A stretch of 64,000 bases of DNA from Marinobacter sp. SS13-12 (GCF_030227115.1 NZ_JASSUA010000001.1:1116001-1180000); one strand, 5' to 3'. Positions 1-8,921 are shown, counted from the stretch's first letter. Program-made: numbers and translations. The notes: generated by a model from the letters alone, not told the origin.

Positions 1-660
1 CAGGGCCGCGAAAATTTCCTTCTTGCGGGACAGGCCGCTGTCATCCGGCATGGCGGGTGCCATTTGCGGCTGGAAGCGGGTCAGCACCACAATATAGAAA
101 ATGTAGAGGCCGACCAGGACTACGCCAGGAATAACAGCAGCCTTGAACAGGTCCCCTACCGGCAAGCCCAGGACATCACCAAGAATGATCAGGATGATCG
201 AGGGCGGAACAATCTGGCCCAGAGTGCCAGCGGCACAGATGGTGCCTGTCGCAAGCCGTTTGTCGTAATCGTGGGCGAGCATGACCGGCAGTGAAATCAG
301 GCCCATTGCAACAACACTGGCACCAACCACGCCTGTTGATGCCGCGAGCAGGGCACCGACCAGAATGGTTGAGATTGCCAGCCCACCTGGCAGCCCGCCG
401 AAGAGGCGGCCCATGGAGGTCAGTAGCTGTTCAGCAAGCCTTGTGCGCTGAAGTACAACACCCATGAAAATAAACAGGGGCACGGCCATCAGCACCGTGT
501 TCTGCATGACGCTCATGATGCGATAGGGCATGAAGGCGAACAGGTCCATGCCTTCGGCAAACACCCCGAAAAACAGGGCAACGCCACCAAAGGTGAAGGC
601 AACCGGGAACCCCAGCATCAGCAGGAAGAGGGCGGCTACGAACATAATCATGCCGATCAT
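1..660 (-). CDS. dctM: TRAP transporter large permease, partial (DctM)
   Basis: This is the large membrane subunit of a TRAP (tripartite ATP-independent periplasmic) transporter, which forms the ion-driven translocation channel in the inner membrane. The gene reads leftward, so the first 220 residues are present and the rest lies beyond the left edge. The visible part is very hydrophobic, with several membrane segments, and carries the family-typical GALLAASTGVVGASVVAMG and TLGQIVPPSIILI stretches. Its ATG overlaps the dctQ stop as ATGA, which implies translational coupling. It forms one operon with dctQ and dctP. Family assignment is secure; substrate is discussed under dctP. Confidence 0.93.
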   Translation of the reverse strand, partial: MIGMIMFVAALFLLMLGFPVAFTFGGVALFFGVFAEGMDLFAFMPYRIMSVMQNTVLMAVPLFIFMGVVLQRTRLAEQLLTSMGRLFGGLPGGLAISTILVGALLAASTGVVGASVVAMGLISLPVMLAHDYDKRLATGTICAAGTLGQIVPPSIILIILGDVLGLPVGDLFKAAVIPGVVLVGLYIFYIVVLTRFQPQMAPAMPDDSGLSRKKEIFAAL

Positions 661-1202
661 GCGAGACCCTCCGCGCCGTGTTTGGCTTCGTAAGTCTTTT
701 CGCCTGAGAAAACCCGCATGGCAAAGGTCACCATATTGACACCGGCTATTGCGGTAAAGACGGCGGAAATCGGAATCACGCTCTTGATGATCCAACGATG
801 GGGCAGGCCGCCAGGGTCGCCACTGCCTTCGCCCATACTGTAAGACTCAACGGCGAAATTATAGCCGTAGTTCCAGATCAGATAGGAGAAGGGTATGACA
901 AAGAGGATCGCCCCGGCGATATTGACCAGGGCCTTGGTCTTGTCGCTCCAATGGGTATAGAAAACGTCGACCCGAACATGACCGTCTGTGCGCAGTGCGT
1001 ATGGGATGCCGAGCAGGAACACCACCGAATACAGGTGCCATTCCATTTCCTGCATGCCTATTGAAACCTCATTGAATACATAGCGAGACACCACGTCAAA
1101 AAAAACGTTGCCTGCCATCAATATCATTGCGACACAGGCCACCCAGCCGCAAAAAATGGACAGCCATGACAGGCCTTCGTCCAGTTTGATAATCCAACGC
1201 AT
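657..1202 (-). CDS. dctQ: TRAP transporter small permease (DctQ)
   Basis: This is the small integral-membrane subunit of the TRAP transporter, 181 residues, a usual length for the family. Four hydrophobic stretches can be seen, starting with the segment around residues 15-37. The region MEWHLYSVVFLLGIPYALRT, followed by an HVRVD motif, is typical of DctQ. It lies between dctP (101 bp upstream) and dctM (4-bp ATGA overlap). Together with DctM it forms the membrane complex that takes substrate from the periplasmic DctP protein. The function is inferred from family membership and operon context; substrate is not encoded by this subunit. Confidence 0.93.
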   Translation of the reverse strand: MRWIIKLDEGLSWLSIFCGWVACVAMILMAGNVFFDVVSRYVFNEVSIGMQEMEWHLYSVVFLLGIPYALRTDGHVRVDVFYTHWSDKTKALVNIAGAILFVIPFSYLIWNYGYNFAVESYSMGEGSGDPGGLPHRWIIKSVIPISAVFTAIAGVNMVTFAMRVFSGEKTYEAKHGAEGLA

Positions 1203-1253
1203 TGATTGCCCCCCGCCAGGTGAGCTGGCGACTTTCCAGTTGCTATAAACGAC

Positions 1254-1284
1254 AAAACCGGGACCACCGCTAGAGCGATCCCGG
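1254..1284 (-). terminator. Hairpin with short T run between dctP and dctQ (attenuator candidate)
   Basis: On the minus strand CCGGGA (1279-1284) can pair with TCCCGG (1258-1263) across a GC-rich loop, and is followed by TTTTG. It lies 20 bases after the dctP stop. A leaky terminator or RNA-stabilising hairpin here would let the periplasmic binding protein be made in excess over the permeases, a common arrangement in binding-protein operons. The structure is seen; its effect is inferred. Confidence 0.5.
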
Positions 1285-1303
1285 CTCCGTTACAGCCGAT
1301 ATG

Positions 1304-2380
1304 TTACTCGACTTCTGCCATCGTGTTGAGATAGGCGCGCTCGGAAATGTCCGTGTAGGCCCGGCTCTTCTCAAGATACTCTTGCTGGGACTTCACGATT
1401 TTAGCTGCCTGCTCGTTTTCGTTGGCGGCTTCCTCAAGCAGTTTTTCGTTAGCCTCGTACATCGCCTGGAAAATTTCCTGCGGGAACTGCTTGATCTGCA
1501 CGTTCGGATAATCTTCCTTGATGGTGTCCCAGGCTTCTGCGTTGGCGTGCTGGGAATGAACCAGCATGTCGTAGGACGCTGTGCGCATGGCTATGCGCAT
1601 GATTTCCTGCAAGTCAGCAGGCAGTTTTTCCCAGACTTTCTTGTTGACCAGGAACTGCAGCTCAGTAGCAGGCTCATGCCAACCGGTGTAGTAGTAATCG
1701 GCGATTTGCTGGAAACCAAGGCGCAGGTCCAGCGCCGGACCTACCCATTCCACCGCATCAATGGTGTTGCGCTCCAGCGAGGTGTAGAGCTCGCCAGGGG
1801 GAATATTGGTTGGATTGACGCCGACTTCCGCGAAGACTTCGCCAGCGAAGCCGGGAATGCGCATTTTCAGGCCTTCCAGATCTTCCAGCGAATTGATTTC
1901 CTTACGGAACCAGCCACCCATCTGAACGCCGGTGTTGCCGCCCGGGAACGACAGCATATTGTGAGGTTCGTAAACCTCCTGCATCAGTTCCATGCCACCA
2001 CCGTGGTAGAACCAGGCGTATTGTTCCATGGCGTTCATGCCGAAGGGCATGCTGGTGAAAAACAGCGTGTTGGGTACCTTGCCTTTCCAGTAATAGGACG
2101 CGGAATGTCCCATGTCGTACTGACCGGCCTTGACCATGTCAAACACACCCAGTGGGGCCTTGTGCTTGTTGGCGGAATCGATGCGTACCTTGAGCCGGCC
2201 GTCGGACATTTTCTCGACGCGCTCGGCAAAGTTTTTGGTGGTGTCACCAAATATCGGAAAATTCGGGCCCCAGGTCTCTGCCAGGCGCAGCGTAAAGGTC
2301 TCTTGAGCGAGGGCGTGTGTGGAAGCAACGGTAGTTGCTACAGCCAGCACAGCCGCGGATAGAACAGAACGGATCTTCAT
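1304..2380 (-). CDS. dctP: TRAP transporter periplasmic substrate-binding protein (DctP)
   Basis: This is the periplasmic solute receptor of the TRAP system. From the chosen ATG the protein has a clear Sec signal peptide (MKIRSVLSAAVLAVATTVAS, cleavage expected after THALA). An in-frame ATG eight codons upstream (2404) is also possible; I prefer 2380 because AGAAGAG precedes it and the signal peptide starts cleanly. The mature part has the TakP-type features: MPFGMNAMEQYAWFYHGGG, IPGFAGEVFAEVGVNP, and DAVEWVGPALDLRLGF, where the Glu-Trp pair matches ligand/cation-site residues known in the 2-oxo-acid and lactate binding members. A 2-oxo acid or hydroxy acid substrate is therefore plausible but not shown. 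Confidence 0.9.
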   Translation of the reverse strand: MKIRSVLSAAVLAVATTVASTHALAQETFTLRLAETWGPNFPIFGDTTKNFAERVEKMSDGRLKVRIDSANKHKAPLGVFDMVKAGQYDMGHSASYYWKGKVPNTLFFTSMPFGMNAMEQYAWFYHGGGMELMQEVYEPHNMLSFPGGNTGVQMGGWFRKEINSLEDLEGLKMRIPGFAGEVFAEVGVNPTNIPPGELYTSLERNTIDAVEWVGPALDLRLGFQQIADYYYTGWHEPATELQFLVNKKVWEKLPADLQEIMRIAMRTASYDMLVHSQHANAEAWDTIKEDYPNVQIKQFPQEIFQAMYEANEKLLEEAANENEQAAKIVKSQQEYLEKSRAYTDISERAYLNTMAEVE

Positions 2381-2562
2381 TGCTCTTCTAGCCTCTTTTG
2401 TCATTGTTGTGTTGAGAGCCTCTCCCGTTTTCGGGACGAGTAACTCTGAATTCTAGGCCAAGTTAGCAATAATCGACAGCCAACGGAACGAAAAACCGCT
2501 GTCTGTACGACCTAGGTCTTAGGCCTTTTTGTGGGGGTGCGCGGCCATGGTGCAGCGCAATG

Positions 2563-3624
2563 TCATAAAAGCCGCATTTGTTCACCACCTGGCCGCCGGA
2601 ACAGGTCGCTGCGCAACGGCTCGGCGCCATGCCGATCGAGGCCAATGCTTCTGGCCTTCCTGTTGAATCGCTGTCGAACCAGCTCTGCATAGGGGCCAGT
2701 GCCTGTCATCCTCTCCCCCCAGCGGGCCTGGTAACTCTTGCCCCCTCTGAGATCCCGGATGCGGGACATGACGTGCCCCGCACGCTGAGGAAAATGCCGC
2801 TGCAGCCAGTCCTGGAACAGCTCGTCCAGTTCCAGTGGCAGGCGCAGCATGATCCAGCTTGCCCGTTGCGCACCGGCTCCGGCAGCGGCTTCCAGTATCG
2901 CCTCGATTTCATGGTCATTGATAAACGGAATCACCGGGGCAAGGATGATGCCGGTCGGCACCCCGGCGGCGCTGAGTTCCCGAATGATTTTCAGGCGTGT
3001 GGCTGGCGCCGCCGTTCGCGGTTCCATCTGACGCTTCAGGGTGTTGTCGAGAGTCGTCAGGCTGATACTGACGGAGCAAAGCCCCTGGCCCGCCAGTTCC
3101 GATAACAGGTCCAGGTCACGCAGGATCAGCGCTCCTTTGGTGATAACGGACACCGGGTGGCGATATTCGGCCAGCACTTTGAGAATGTCGCGGGTAATTT
3201 CCCGCTGTTTTTCAATTGGCTGGTACGCGTCTGTATTCATGCCGAGGGCAATGGGAGACACCCGGTAGCCGGGCTTGTCGAGCTCCCTGCGAAGTTGCTC
3301 AGCGGCGTTGGGCTTGGCAATCAGCCGGGTTTCGAAGTCCAGCCCCGGGGACATATCCCAGTATGCGTGGGTGGGGCGGGCGAAACAGTAAATACAGGCG
3401 TGCTCGCACCCCCGGTAGGGGTTTATGGACTGATCGAAAGGCACATCCGGGGACTGGTTCCGGCTGATAATCGAGCGTACCTGCTCGTCAGTAACGTCCG
3501 TTGCCAGGGAATCGGGGCAGGTGTCGTCAGCCGGGTCCTGATACCAGCCGTCGTCACATTCGCGGTCAGTGACGATGGGCTGGAAGCGGTTCTTTGGGTT
3601 AAGCGATGTCGCGCGGGTTTTCAT
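2563..3624 (-). CDS. PA0069-family radical SAM protein, SOS-regulated
   Basis: This 353-residue protein belongs to the radical SAM family that includes Pseudomonas PA0069 and mycobacterial Rv2578c, distant relatives of spore photoproduct lyase. The 4Fe-4S motif is visible as CEHACIYCF, that is CxxxCxxC, around residues 74-81, followed by the conserved HAYWDMSPGLDFETRL stretch. The reaction catalysed is unknown. A perfect CTGT-N8-ACAG LexA box starts 15 bp upstream of the ATG, so the gene is expected to be induced by DNA damage. PA0069 has, as far as I recall, been reported in the P. aeruginosa LexA regulon, which agrees. The gene stands alone, 82 bp downstream of a small gene on the same strand. 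Confidence 0.9.
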   Translation of the reverse strand: MKTRATSLNPKNRFQPIVTDRECDDGWYQDPADDTCPDSLATDVTDEQVRSIISRNQSPDVPFDQSINPYRGCEHACIYCFARPTHAYWDMSPGLDFETRLIAKPNAAEQLRRELDKPGYRVSPIALGMNTDAYQPIEKQREITRDILKVLAEYRHPVSVITKGALILRDLDLLSELAGQGLCSVSISLTTLDNTLKRQMEPRTAAPATRLKIIRELSAAGVPTGIILAPVIPFINDHEIEAILEAAAGAGAQRASWIMLRLPLELDELFQDWLQRHFPQRAGHVMSRIRDLRGGKSYQARWGERMTGTGPYAELVRQRFNRKARSIGLDRHGAEPLRSDLFRRPGGEQMRLL

Positions 3625-3639
3625 ACGGAATCCGAAGCA

Positions 3640-3655
3640 CTGTTTAAATATACAG
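3640..3655. promoter_or_regulatory. LexA (SOS) box
   Basis: The sequence CTGTTTAAATATACAG fits the gammaproteobacterial SOS box CTGT-N8-ACAG exactly, with an AT-only spacer and flanking A and TA that extend the match to the E. coli consensus. It sits just upstream of the radical SAM gene at 3624, where LexA would block its promoter. No other full match was noticed in the window. Confidence 0.9.
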
Positions 3656-3706
3656 TACTCCTGACTCTGCAGAATTTCCAGCTTTCGTTATCTCAGGCCG
3701 CAGGCC

Positions 3707-4171
3707 TCAGAGGTCATTCATTCTGCCGATCTGACCGGCCAGCCTCTTGGCTTCGTGTTCCTCCATCGCCCGCATCGATTCCACCAGTTCTTTTGCTTCC
3801 GGAATTTCTGCCTTGCCGGCCAGGCTGTCGTAAAGGTCGATCAGCTGGTCATGGAATGCGAATACTTCCCGCTCGATGCCATCAAAGTCGAGGTTAGCGT
3901 AATGACCATCGCAGCTTTCGTGTGCGTTGATGCGTTTGTGTTCGTTGTTAAGGTAATCGTAGACTCTTGTCTTCAGTGCCTTCGGGTCCGCCTGTTTCTC
4001 GAACTCGGCGGTAATGCGCGCCAGTTCGGATTCATGGCCGGCCAGGTAGGTCAGCAGCGCCTGGGCTCGTTCGTCCGGGTTTTTGGAGGAGCACTCCGAC
4101 AGACATTGGGCAAGGTTGGTATGAAGCTCGCGGGCCCAGATGATCAGATCTTCAAACGTTGTTATGTCCAT
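3707..4171 (-). CDS. Small helical protein of unknown function
   Basis: A 154-residue soluble, mostly helical acidic protein with no signal peptide and no membrane segment. I do not recognise the family. It has several His and Glu residues spaced along helices (AGHESELARI, NNEHKRINAHESCDGHY, MEEHEAKRLAGQIG), which loosely recalls ferritin-like or hemerythrin-like bundles, but no complete metal-binding signature can be claimed. The start at MDITTFEDL was chosen because GAAGGAG lies at good spacing upstream; an in-frame ATG further up (4222) has no comparable ribosome site. It lies upstream of the radical SAM gene but is separated from it by the LexA box, so the two are probably transcribed separately. 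Confidence 0.7.
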   Translation of the reverse strand: MDITTFEDLIIWARELHTNLAQCLSECSSKNPDERAQALLTYLAGHESELARITAEFEKQADPKALKTRVYDYLNNEHKRINAHESCDGHYANLDFDGIEREVFAFHDQLIDLYDSLAGKAEIPEAKELVESMRAMEEHEAKRLAGQIGRMNDL

Positions 4172-4335
4172 TCGCTGCGCTCCTTCGTCGCACATTATTT
4201 CGGTGAGGTATAAATGACACACTGATCATGCGAGTTTAGCGAACAATGGGGTGAGTGTGCGATGACCAAAGTCGGCTTGTATGCCAATCTTTGCAATACT
4301 TACTCTGTTTCTGCACCTGAATGATGGAAAAACCA

Positions 4336-5409
4336 ATGTCAGATCAACCCCCGCTGGGCATTATTGAAGGCTTCTATGGCCCGTTATGGAGCTGGGAGGA
4401 GCGACGGCGGGTCGTGCGGACGCTGGCGCCGCACGGATACCGGAATTACTGGTACGCACCCAAGGCCGATGCCTTTCTGCGCCGCCGTTGGAGTGAGCCC
4501 CATCCCGAGCCGGTGGCCACCGAACTGGCTGATTTTGCCCGTTTCTGCGGTGAGCAGGGCGTGCGGTTTGGTGTCGGGCTGAGCCCGTTTGAAGTCTTCA
4601 ATAACTTTGATGAATCCGCCAAAGCGGCGCTGGCAGAAAAGCTGGCAGCTTTCGATCAACTGGGCATCCGCGAACTGGCCGTCCTGTTCGATGACATGAA
4701 AAGCAACACGCCGGACCTGGCTGCCCGCCAGGCGGATATCATTCACTGGGTAGCTGAGCGCAGTGGTGCCGATCAACTGACGGTCTGCCCCAGCTATTAC
4801 TCTGACGACCCGGTGCTGGACCGGGTGTTTGGCCAGCGTCCCGCCCGCTACCTGGAGGACCTGGGCAGCGCGCTGGATGCGTCAGTGCAGGTGTTCTGGA
4901 CGGGAGAGGAAGTCTGTTCCCGGGAGATATCGCCGGGACATCTGCAACGTGTATCAGAGGCACTGGGGCGCAAGCCGGTACTCTGGGACAACTACCCGGT
5001 GAACGACGGTGATCGAATGTCCCGCCATTTGCATCTGCGTGCGTTTACCGGCAGGTCCGCCGCCAACAGCCAGTACCTGGCGGGCCATGCTATCAACCCT
5101 GCTTTGCAGCCAACCCTGACCACCATTCCCGGCATCACCCTGGCCCGAAGTTATGAACTGGGGCCAGGATACCAGTATGGCCAGGCTTTCCATCGCGCCG
5201 CGGAAGAGGTGCTGGGTATGGAACTGGCGCGGCAGGTAACCGCCGATCTGCTGGTATTGCAGGATGCGGGGCTCGGAAGGGTCAGCGGTGAGCGGCTCCA
5301 GGCAATGACCGAATGTTATCGTCGCTTTGATCACCCGGCCGCACTGGAAATCCTCAGGTGGCTGGCCGGCGAGTATCAGGTGACTGATGAAATGGTGCAG
5401 ACCCAGTAA
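4336..5409 (+). CDS. GH84-like beta-N-acetylglucosaminidase domain protein
   Basis: This protein of about 357 residues carries the NAGidase (glycoside hydrolase 84, O-GlcNAcase/hyaluronidase-like) catalytic domain. The hallmark GIIEGFYGPLWSWEER is at residues 8-23, NYWYAPKADAFLRRRW follows, and the catalytic Asp pair is seen in AVLFDDMKSN at about 119-120. In GH84 enzymes these two Asp residues assist the substrate N-acetyl group. There is no signal peptide, so it should act in the cytoplasm, perhaps on imported chitin or peptidoglycan sugars or on a modified protein. The start is uncertain: ATG at 4321 or 4336; the second has TGGA at about 9 bases. It is a single-gene unit facing a convergent SIMPL gene. 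Confidence 0.82.
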   Translation: MSDQPPLGIIEGFYGPLWSWEERRRVVRTLAPHGYRNYWYAPKADAFLRRRWSEPHPEPVATELADFARFCGEQGVRFGVGLSPFEVFNNFDESAKAALAEKLAAFDQLGIRELAVLFDDMKSNTPDLAARQADIIHWVAERSGADQLTVCPSYYSDDPVLDRVFGQRPARYLEDLGSALDASVQVFWTGEEVCSREISPGHLQRVSEALGRKPVLWDNYPVNDGDRMSRHLHLRAFTGRSAANSQYLAGHAINPALQPTLTTIPGITLARSYELGPGYQYGQAFHRAAEEVLGMELARQVTADLLVLQDAGLGRVSGERLQAMTECYRRFDHPAALEILRWLAGEYQVTDEMVQTQ

Positions 5410-5426
5410 ACCGGGCTGGCCAGAGG

Positions 5427-6137
5427 TCAGTTCAGGTAGTACTCGACAGTGGTCACCACCCGAACGGTCTTGGCCGGCTGTTGCCCTTCGCTGATGCCGG
5501 GTGCCTGGTCCCTGGCGAGAATCTGGAACACACCCTGGTTGGCCCGACGCAAACCTCCCAGGTCGGTTTTTGCGTCCCTGGCGAATTGTGCGGCGGCCTC
5601 ACGAGCGGCGGCCGTTGCCTCCGCAATCATCTCCGGCTTTACCTCGTTCAGTCTGTTGAACAGGTAGGTGGGTCCGCTCGGGCCATAATCGGATGACAGG
5701 ATCACGCCGGAATCCACCAGTTCACCCACGGACTGGGCGGCCTGGCGGATACGGTCGATGCTGTTACTGCGCACCATCAGGGTCTGGTTGATGATGAATT
5801 TCTGGCTGTTGCTTTCGCCGTGGTACGGATTGGCGCGGGTATCCGTTACATCTAGGCGCTGCAGTTCCACCGCCTCGGTATCAATGGCCTGAAGCTTGAG
5901 AAACGCCATGATGCTCTCGCGACTTTCGCTGGCTTTTACCCGGGCCTCATCCAGACTCTCGCCGGTGGCCACGAAGCGCAGCGGCCACAGTGCCAGGTCT
6001 GCCTGTACCTCACGCTCCGCAACACCTTTGACGGTGACAAAACGGTCGCCGGTTCGCAGCCCGGTCAGGCCATCGGCAATCAGTGAGGCCGATATAATGG
6101 CGGCAATGGCGAGTATGAGGGTAGGCAGTAGCTTCAT
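5427..6137 (-). CDS. SIMPL domain (DUF541) periplasmic protein
   Basis: A 236-residue protein with an N-terminal signal peptide or anchor (MKLLPTLILAIAAIISASLI), followed by a SIMPL/DUF541 domain recognisable from FVTVKGVAEREVQADLALWP near the start and the FARDAKTDLGGLRRANQGVF region near the end. SIMPL proteins are periplasmic or membrane-anchored and form oligomers in some species; their biochemical job is not settled. The start at 6137 is supported by AAGGATG upstream and by the position of the hydrophobic segment; a longer reading to 6197 has no ribosome site. It ends 17 bp from the convergent GH84-like gene. Confidence 0.85.
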   Translation of the reverse strand: MKLLPTLILAIAAIISASLIADGLTGLRTGDRFVTVKGVAEREVQADLALWPLRFVATGESLDEARVKASESRESIMAFLKLQAIDTEAVELQRLDVTDTRANPYHGESNSQKFIINQTLMVRSNSIDRIRQAAQSVGELVDSGVILSSDYGPSGPTYLFNRLNEVKPEMIAEATAAAREAAAQFARDAKTDLGGLRRANQGVFQILARDQAPGISEGQQPAKTVRVVTTVEYYLN

Positions 6138-6219
6138 CACGGCATCCTTGTGTGTGGGTCTGGCAGACACGATCGCCGCAAATGCCGGAGGCGTCAAGCG
6201 CCCCCGGACAGTCGCCTGA

Positions 6220-7959
6220 TCAGGAGGTCGTCGCGGCGACTTCAGCCTTGCCGGTTTTTACCATGGCATACCCGAACCCGATCACCAGCGAGCCAATGGC
6301 AATGGCGGCGACATAGGGCAGGACCGCGCTGACGGCATTGGGAATGGCAAGGACAAACAGGCCGCCATGGGGTGCCATCAGCTTGACCGCAAACAACATC
6401 GACAGCGCACCGGTGATAGCGCCACCCACCATGCACACCGGAATCACCCGTAGCGGGTCCTTGGCCATGAAGGGGATGGCTCCCTCGGAGATAAAGCACA
6501 GGCCCAACACGAACGAGGCCCGCCCCGCCTGCCGTTCGGCCTCGGCGAACTTGGCGCGGGCCACAAAGCTGGCTACACCCATGCCGATGGCTGGCACCAT
6601 GCCCGCGGCCATGATCGCTGCCATGGGGGCCGAACCCCCGCTGCCTTCTGACAACAGGCCCACTCCGAAGGTGTAGGCGGCCTTGTTCACCGGCCCGCCC
6701 AGATCAAAGCACATCATGGCCCCGAGAATGCCTCCCAGGAGTATCGCGTTGGTGGTGCCCATGCCTTCAAGGAAACTTGTCAGCCCGCTCATCAGGGCGG
6801 CTGCGGGTTCACCGATCACGTAAATCATGCCCAGGCCGGTCACCAGGCTGGCCAGCAGCGGGATGATCAGGATGGGCTTGAGGGATTCGATGCTCTCCGG
6901 CATCGGCAATTTCTGGCTGATGAAGCGGGCCACGTAACCGGCCAGGAAGCCGGCAATGATGCCGCCCAGGAACCCTGCCCCGAGAGTCCCGGCCAGGTAG
7001 CCACCGATCATGCCCGGAGCCAGGCCAGGCCGGTCGGCGATGGACCAGGCAATGTAGCCTGCCAGCAGAGGGATCATCAGCTGAAAGGCGGTGCCGCCAC
7101 CTATCTGCATCAACGCGGCTGCAAGAGTACCTTCTTCTTCGAAGGCATCGATGCCGAAAACGAACGACAGAGCGATCAGCAGGCCGCCAGCCACTACCAT
7201 AGGTAGCATGAAGGAAACGCCGGTCAGCAGGTGCTTGTAAGGGCCGGGCTTGTCACTGCCCCCCGCTGACGCTGCTTTCTTCTGGCCCTCCTCGACGGTG
7301 GCACTGGCAAGCGCTTCGTCAATGGTGGGCCCGGGTTTTTTAAGAGCGTTACCCGTTGAGGTGCGCCACAGTGGTTTGCCGGCAAAGCGGCCCGGGTCCA
7401 CTTCGATATCGCAGGCCAGTATCACGACATCTGCGGCCTCGATTTCCTCGGCCGTCAACGGGTCCTGGGCGCCTACGGAACCCTGGGTTTCCACGCGTAT
7501 CTGGTGGCCCGCAGCCTGGGCAGCGCCGGTGAGGGCTTCAGCGGCCATAAAGGTGTGGGCGACACCGGTGGGGCAGGCGGTGACCGCAACAATGCGTTTG
7601 CTGGCGGACTCTGTGGCAGCAGCTTCCGGTGGTGATGCTTCCGATGGCTGGTAAGGCTTGGCCTGTTTCTCTGCTTGCTCCAGTACTGCCGCCGGGTCTG
7701 GCAGTGCGGCCGTCACCGGGATCTGATAGAGGCGTTTGCCAACGTAGGTGCTCAGGTCCGTTGGCGTTCCTGTGGCTGCAATCACCAGGTCTGCAGACGC
7801 GATGACATCGTCGGACAGTGCCGATGACGGTTGCTGTGGATTACGAATGTCAGTACTGGTTTCCCAGCCTTTCTGGTGCGCCGCCCGCTCCAGGGCCCGG
7901 GCGGCCAGGAAGCTGGTGGCAACGCCCTGGGGGCAGGCGGTGACGATGATCAGTTTCAT
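6220..7959 (-). CDS. fruA: PTS fructose transporter subunit EIIB'BC
   Basis: This is the membrane permease of the fructose phosphotransferase system. It imports fructose and phosphorylates it to fructose 1-phosphate. The 579-residue protein has two tandem EIIB-like domains, each with a phosphocysteine loop: TACPQGVATSF (Cys9) and TACPTGVAHTFMAAEAL (Cys129). The EIIC membrane domain runs from about residue 245 to the end, with the substrate-region motif SEGAIPFMAKDP and many hydrophobic helices. The first EIIB copy probably acts as an interaction or accessory domain, as in E. coli FruA. It is the last gene of fruB-fruK-fruA and overlaps fruK by 4 bp (ATGA). Confidence 0.97.
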   Translation of the reverse strand: MKLIIVTACPQGVATSFLAARALERAAHQKGWETSTDIRNPQQPSSALSDDVIASADLVIAATGTPTDLSTYVGKRLYQIPVTAALPDPAAVLEQAEKQAKPYQPSEASPPEAAATESASKRIVAVTACPTGVAHTFMAAEALTGAAQAAGHQIRVETQGSVGAQDPLTAEEIEAADVVILACDIEVDPGRFAGKPLWRTSTGNALKKPGPTIDEALASATVEEGQKKAASAGGSDKPGPYKHLLTGVSFMLPMVVAGGLLIALSFVFGIDAFEEEGTLAAALMQIGGGTAFQLMIPLLAGYIAWSIADRPGLAPGMIGGYLAGTLGAGFLGGIIAGFLAGYVARFISQKLPMPESIESLKPILIIPLLASLVTGLGMIYVIGEPAAALMSGLTSFLEGMGTTNAILLGGILGAMMCFDLGGPVNKAAYTFGVGLLSEGSGGSAPMAAIMAAGMVPAIGMGVASFVARAKFAEAERQAGRASFVLGLCFISEGAIPFMAKDPLRVIPVCMVGGAITGALSMLFAVKLMAPHGGLFVLAIPNAVSAVLPYVAAIAIGSLVIGFGYAMVKTGKAEVAATTS

Positions 7960-8921
7960 AATGGCATTTCCCCATTGTTGTTGTGCCCGGGCCAGGGGGT
8001 GACACGGGTTTGCTGGATCAGTTGTGTGAAGTCCTCAGCCATCGGGTCGCCGACGCCTACATGGCGAACGCATTCGGCAGAGAGTGCGGTAGCCACGGAC
8101 AGGACCTCTTCGGGAGGGTTCTGTTCGAGCAGGCCGTGGATCATGCCGGCCAGCAGGGTGTCACCGGCACAGACCGTGCTGGTCACAGATACGGCTGGTG
8201 GTGATGCCTGCCAGTTGCCTCGGGGGGACAGCCAGAGCACACCTTTTCCGCCCATGGAAACCACGACATTGGCAATTCCCTTATCCTGAAGCGAACGGGC
8301 TGCTTCGGCGATGTCTTCGAGGCTGTCCAGTGGTCGGCCGGCCCATTCGGCCAGTTCATCCACATTGGGCTTGATGCCGTCAGGCAGGGCCAGAAGACCG
8401 ACTTTCAGAGCTGGGCCGCTGGTATCCAGCCAGACGGGAATGTTGGCCGCGCGGACGCGGATGACCAGGTCAGCGAGAGCCTCGGGGAGGAAGCCGCCGG
8501 GCAGGCTGCCAGTAATGACAACAGCGTCGTACTCACCCCGCAGTGCGCCAATACCGGCTTCAAGATGGCCAGGCGCACCAGAGGGGGCAACAAGTCCCGG
8601 GCCATTCACGTCGGTCACTCGGCCACCGTCTTCGGCAATCTTCACATTGATGCGGTTCTGACCGGGCACCCGAATAAAGCGGTCTTTCAGACGCTCCGAT
8701 TTGAAAAGACGTTCAAAGGGTGCCGCATTGATCTCTCCCAGCAGCCCGGACACCGTCACGGTATGACCGAGTCGGGACAACACCTGCGCCAGGTTGATAC
8801 CTTTGCCGGCTGCATCCAGGCGGGTGGTCCGCGAGCGGTTCACGCTGCCCAGGTTCACCATGCCGGTTTCAACGTTCAGGTCCAGTGCCGGATTCAGGGT
8901 AACAGTGAGGACGCGGGCCAT
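7956..8921 (-). CDS. fruK: 1-phosphofructokinase
   Basis: This enzyme phosphorylates the fructose 1-phosphate made by FruA to fructose 1,6-bisphosphate, feeding glycolysis and gluconeogenesis. The 321-residue PfkB/ribokinase-family protein has the first family signature in RLDAAGKGINLAQVLSRLG and the second in VCAGDTLLAGMIHGLLE, where the Asp is the catalytic base. It is the middle gene of fruBKA. Its ATG overlaps the fruB stop (TAATG) and its stop overlaps the fruA start (ATGA), so all three should be translated from one message. Confidence 0.97.
   Translation of the reverse strand: MARVLTVTLNPALDLNVETGMVNLGSVNRSRTTRLDAAGKGINLAQVLSRLGHTVTVSGLLGEINAAPFERLFKSERLKDRFIRVPGQNRINVKIAEDGGRVTDVNGPGLVAPSGAPGHLEAGIGALRGEYDAVVITGSLPGGFLPEALADLVIRVRAANIPVWLDTSGPALKVGLLALPDGIKPNVDELAEWAGRPLDSLEDIAEAARSLQDKGIANVVVSMGGKGVLWLSPRGNWQASPPAVSVTSTVCAGDTLLAGMIHGLLEQNPPEEVLSVATALSAECVRHVGVGDPMAEDFTQLIQQTRVTPWPGHNNNGEMPL

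Noticed and set aside
2463..2690. Short minus-strand frame between dctP and the radical SAM gene
   Set aside because: It overlaps the radical SAM gene in another frame, has no ribosome site and no family resemblance.
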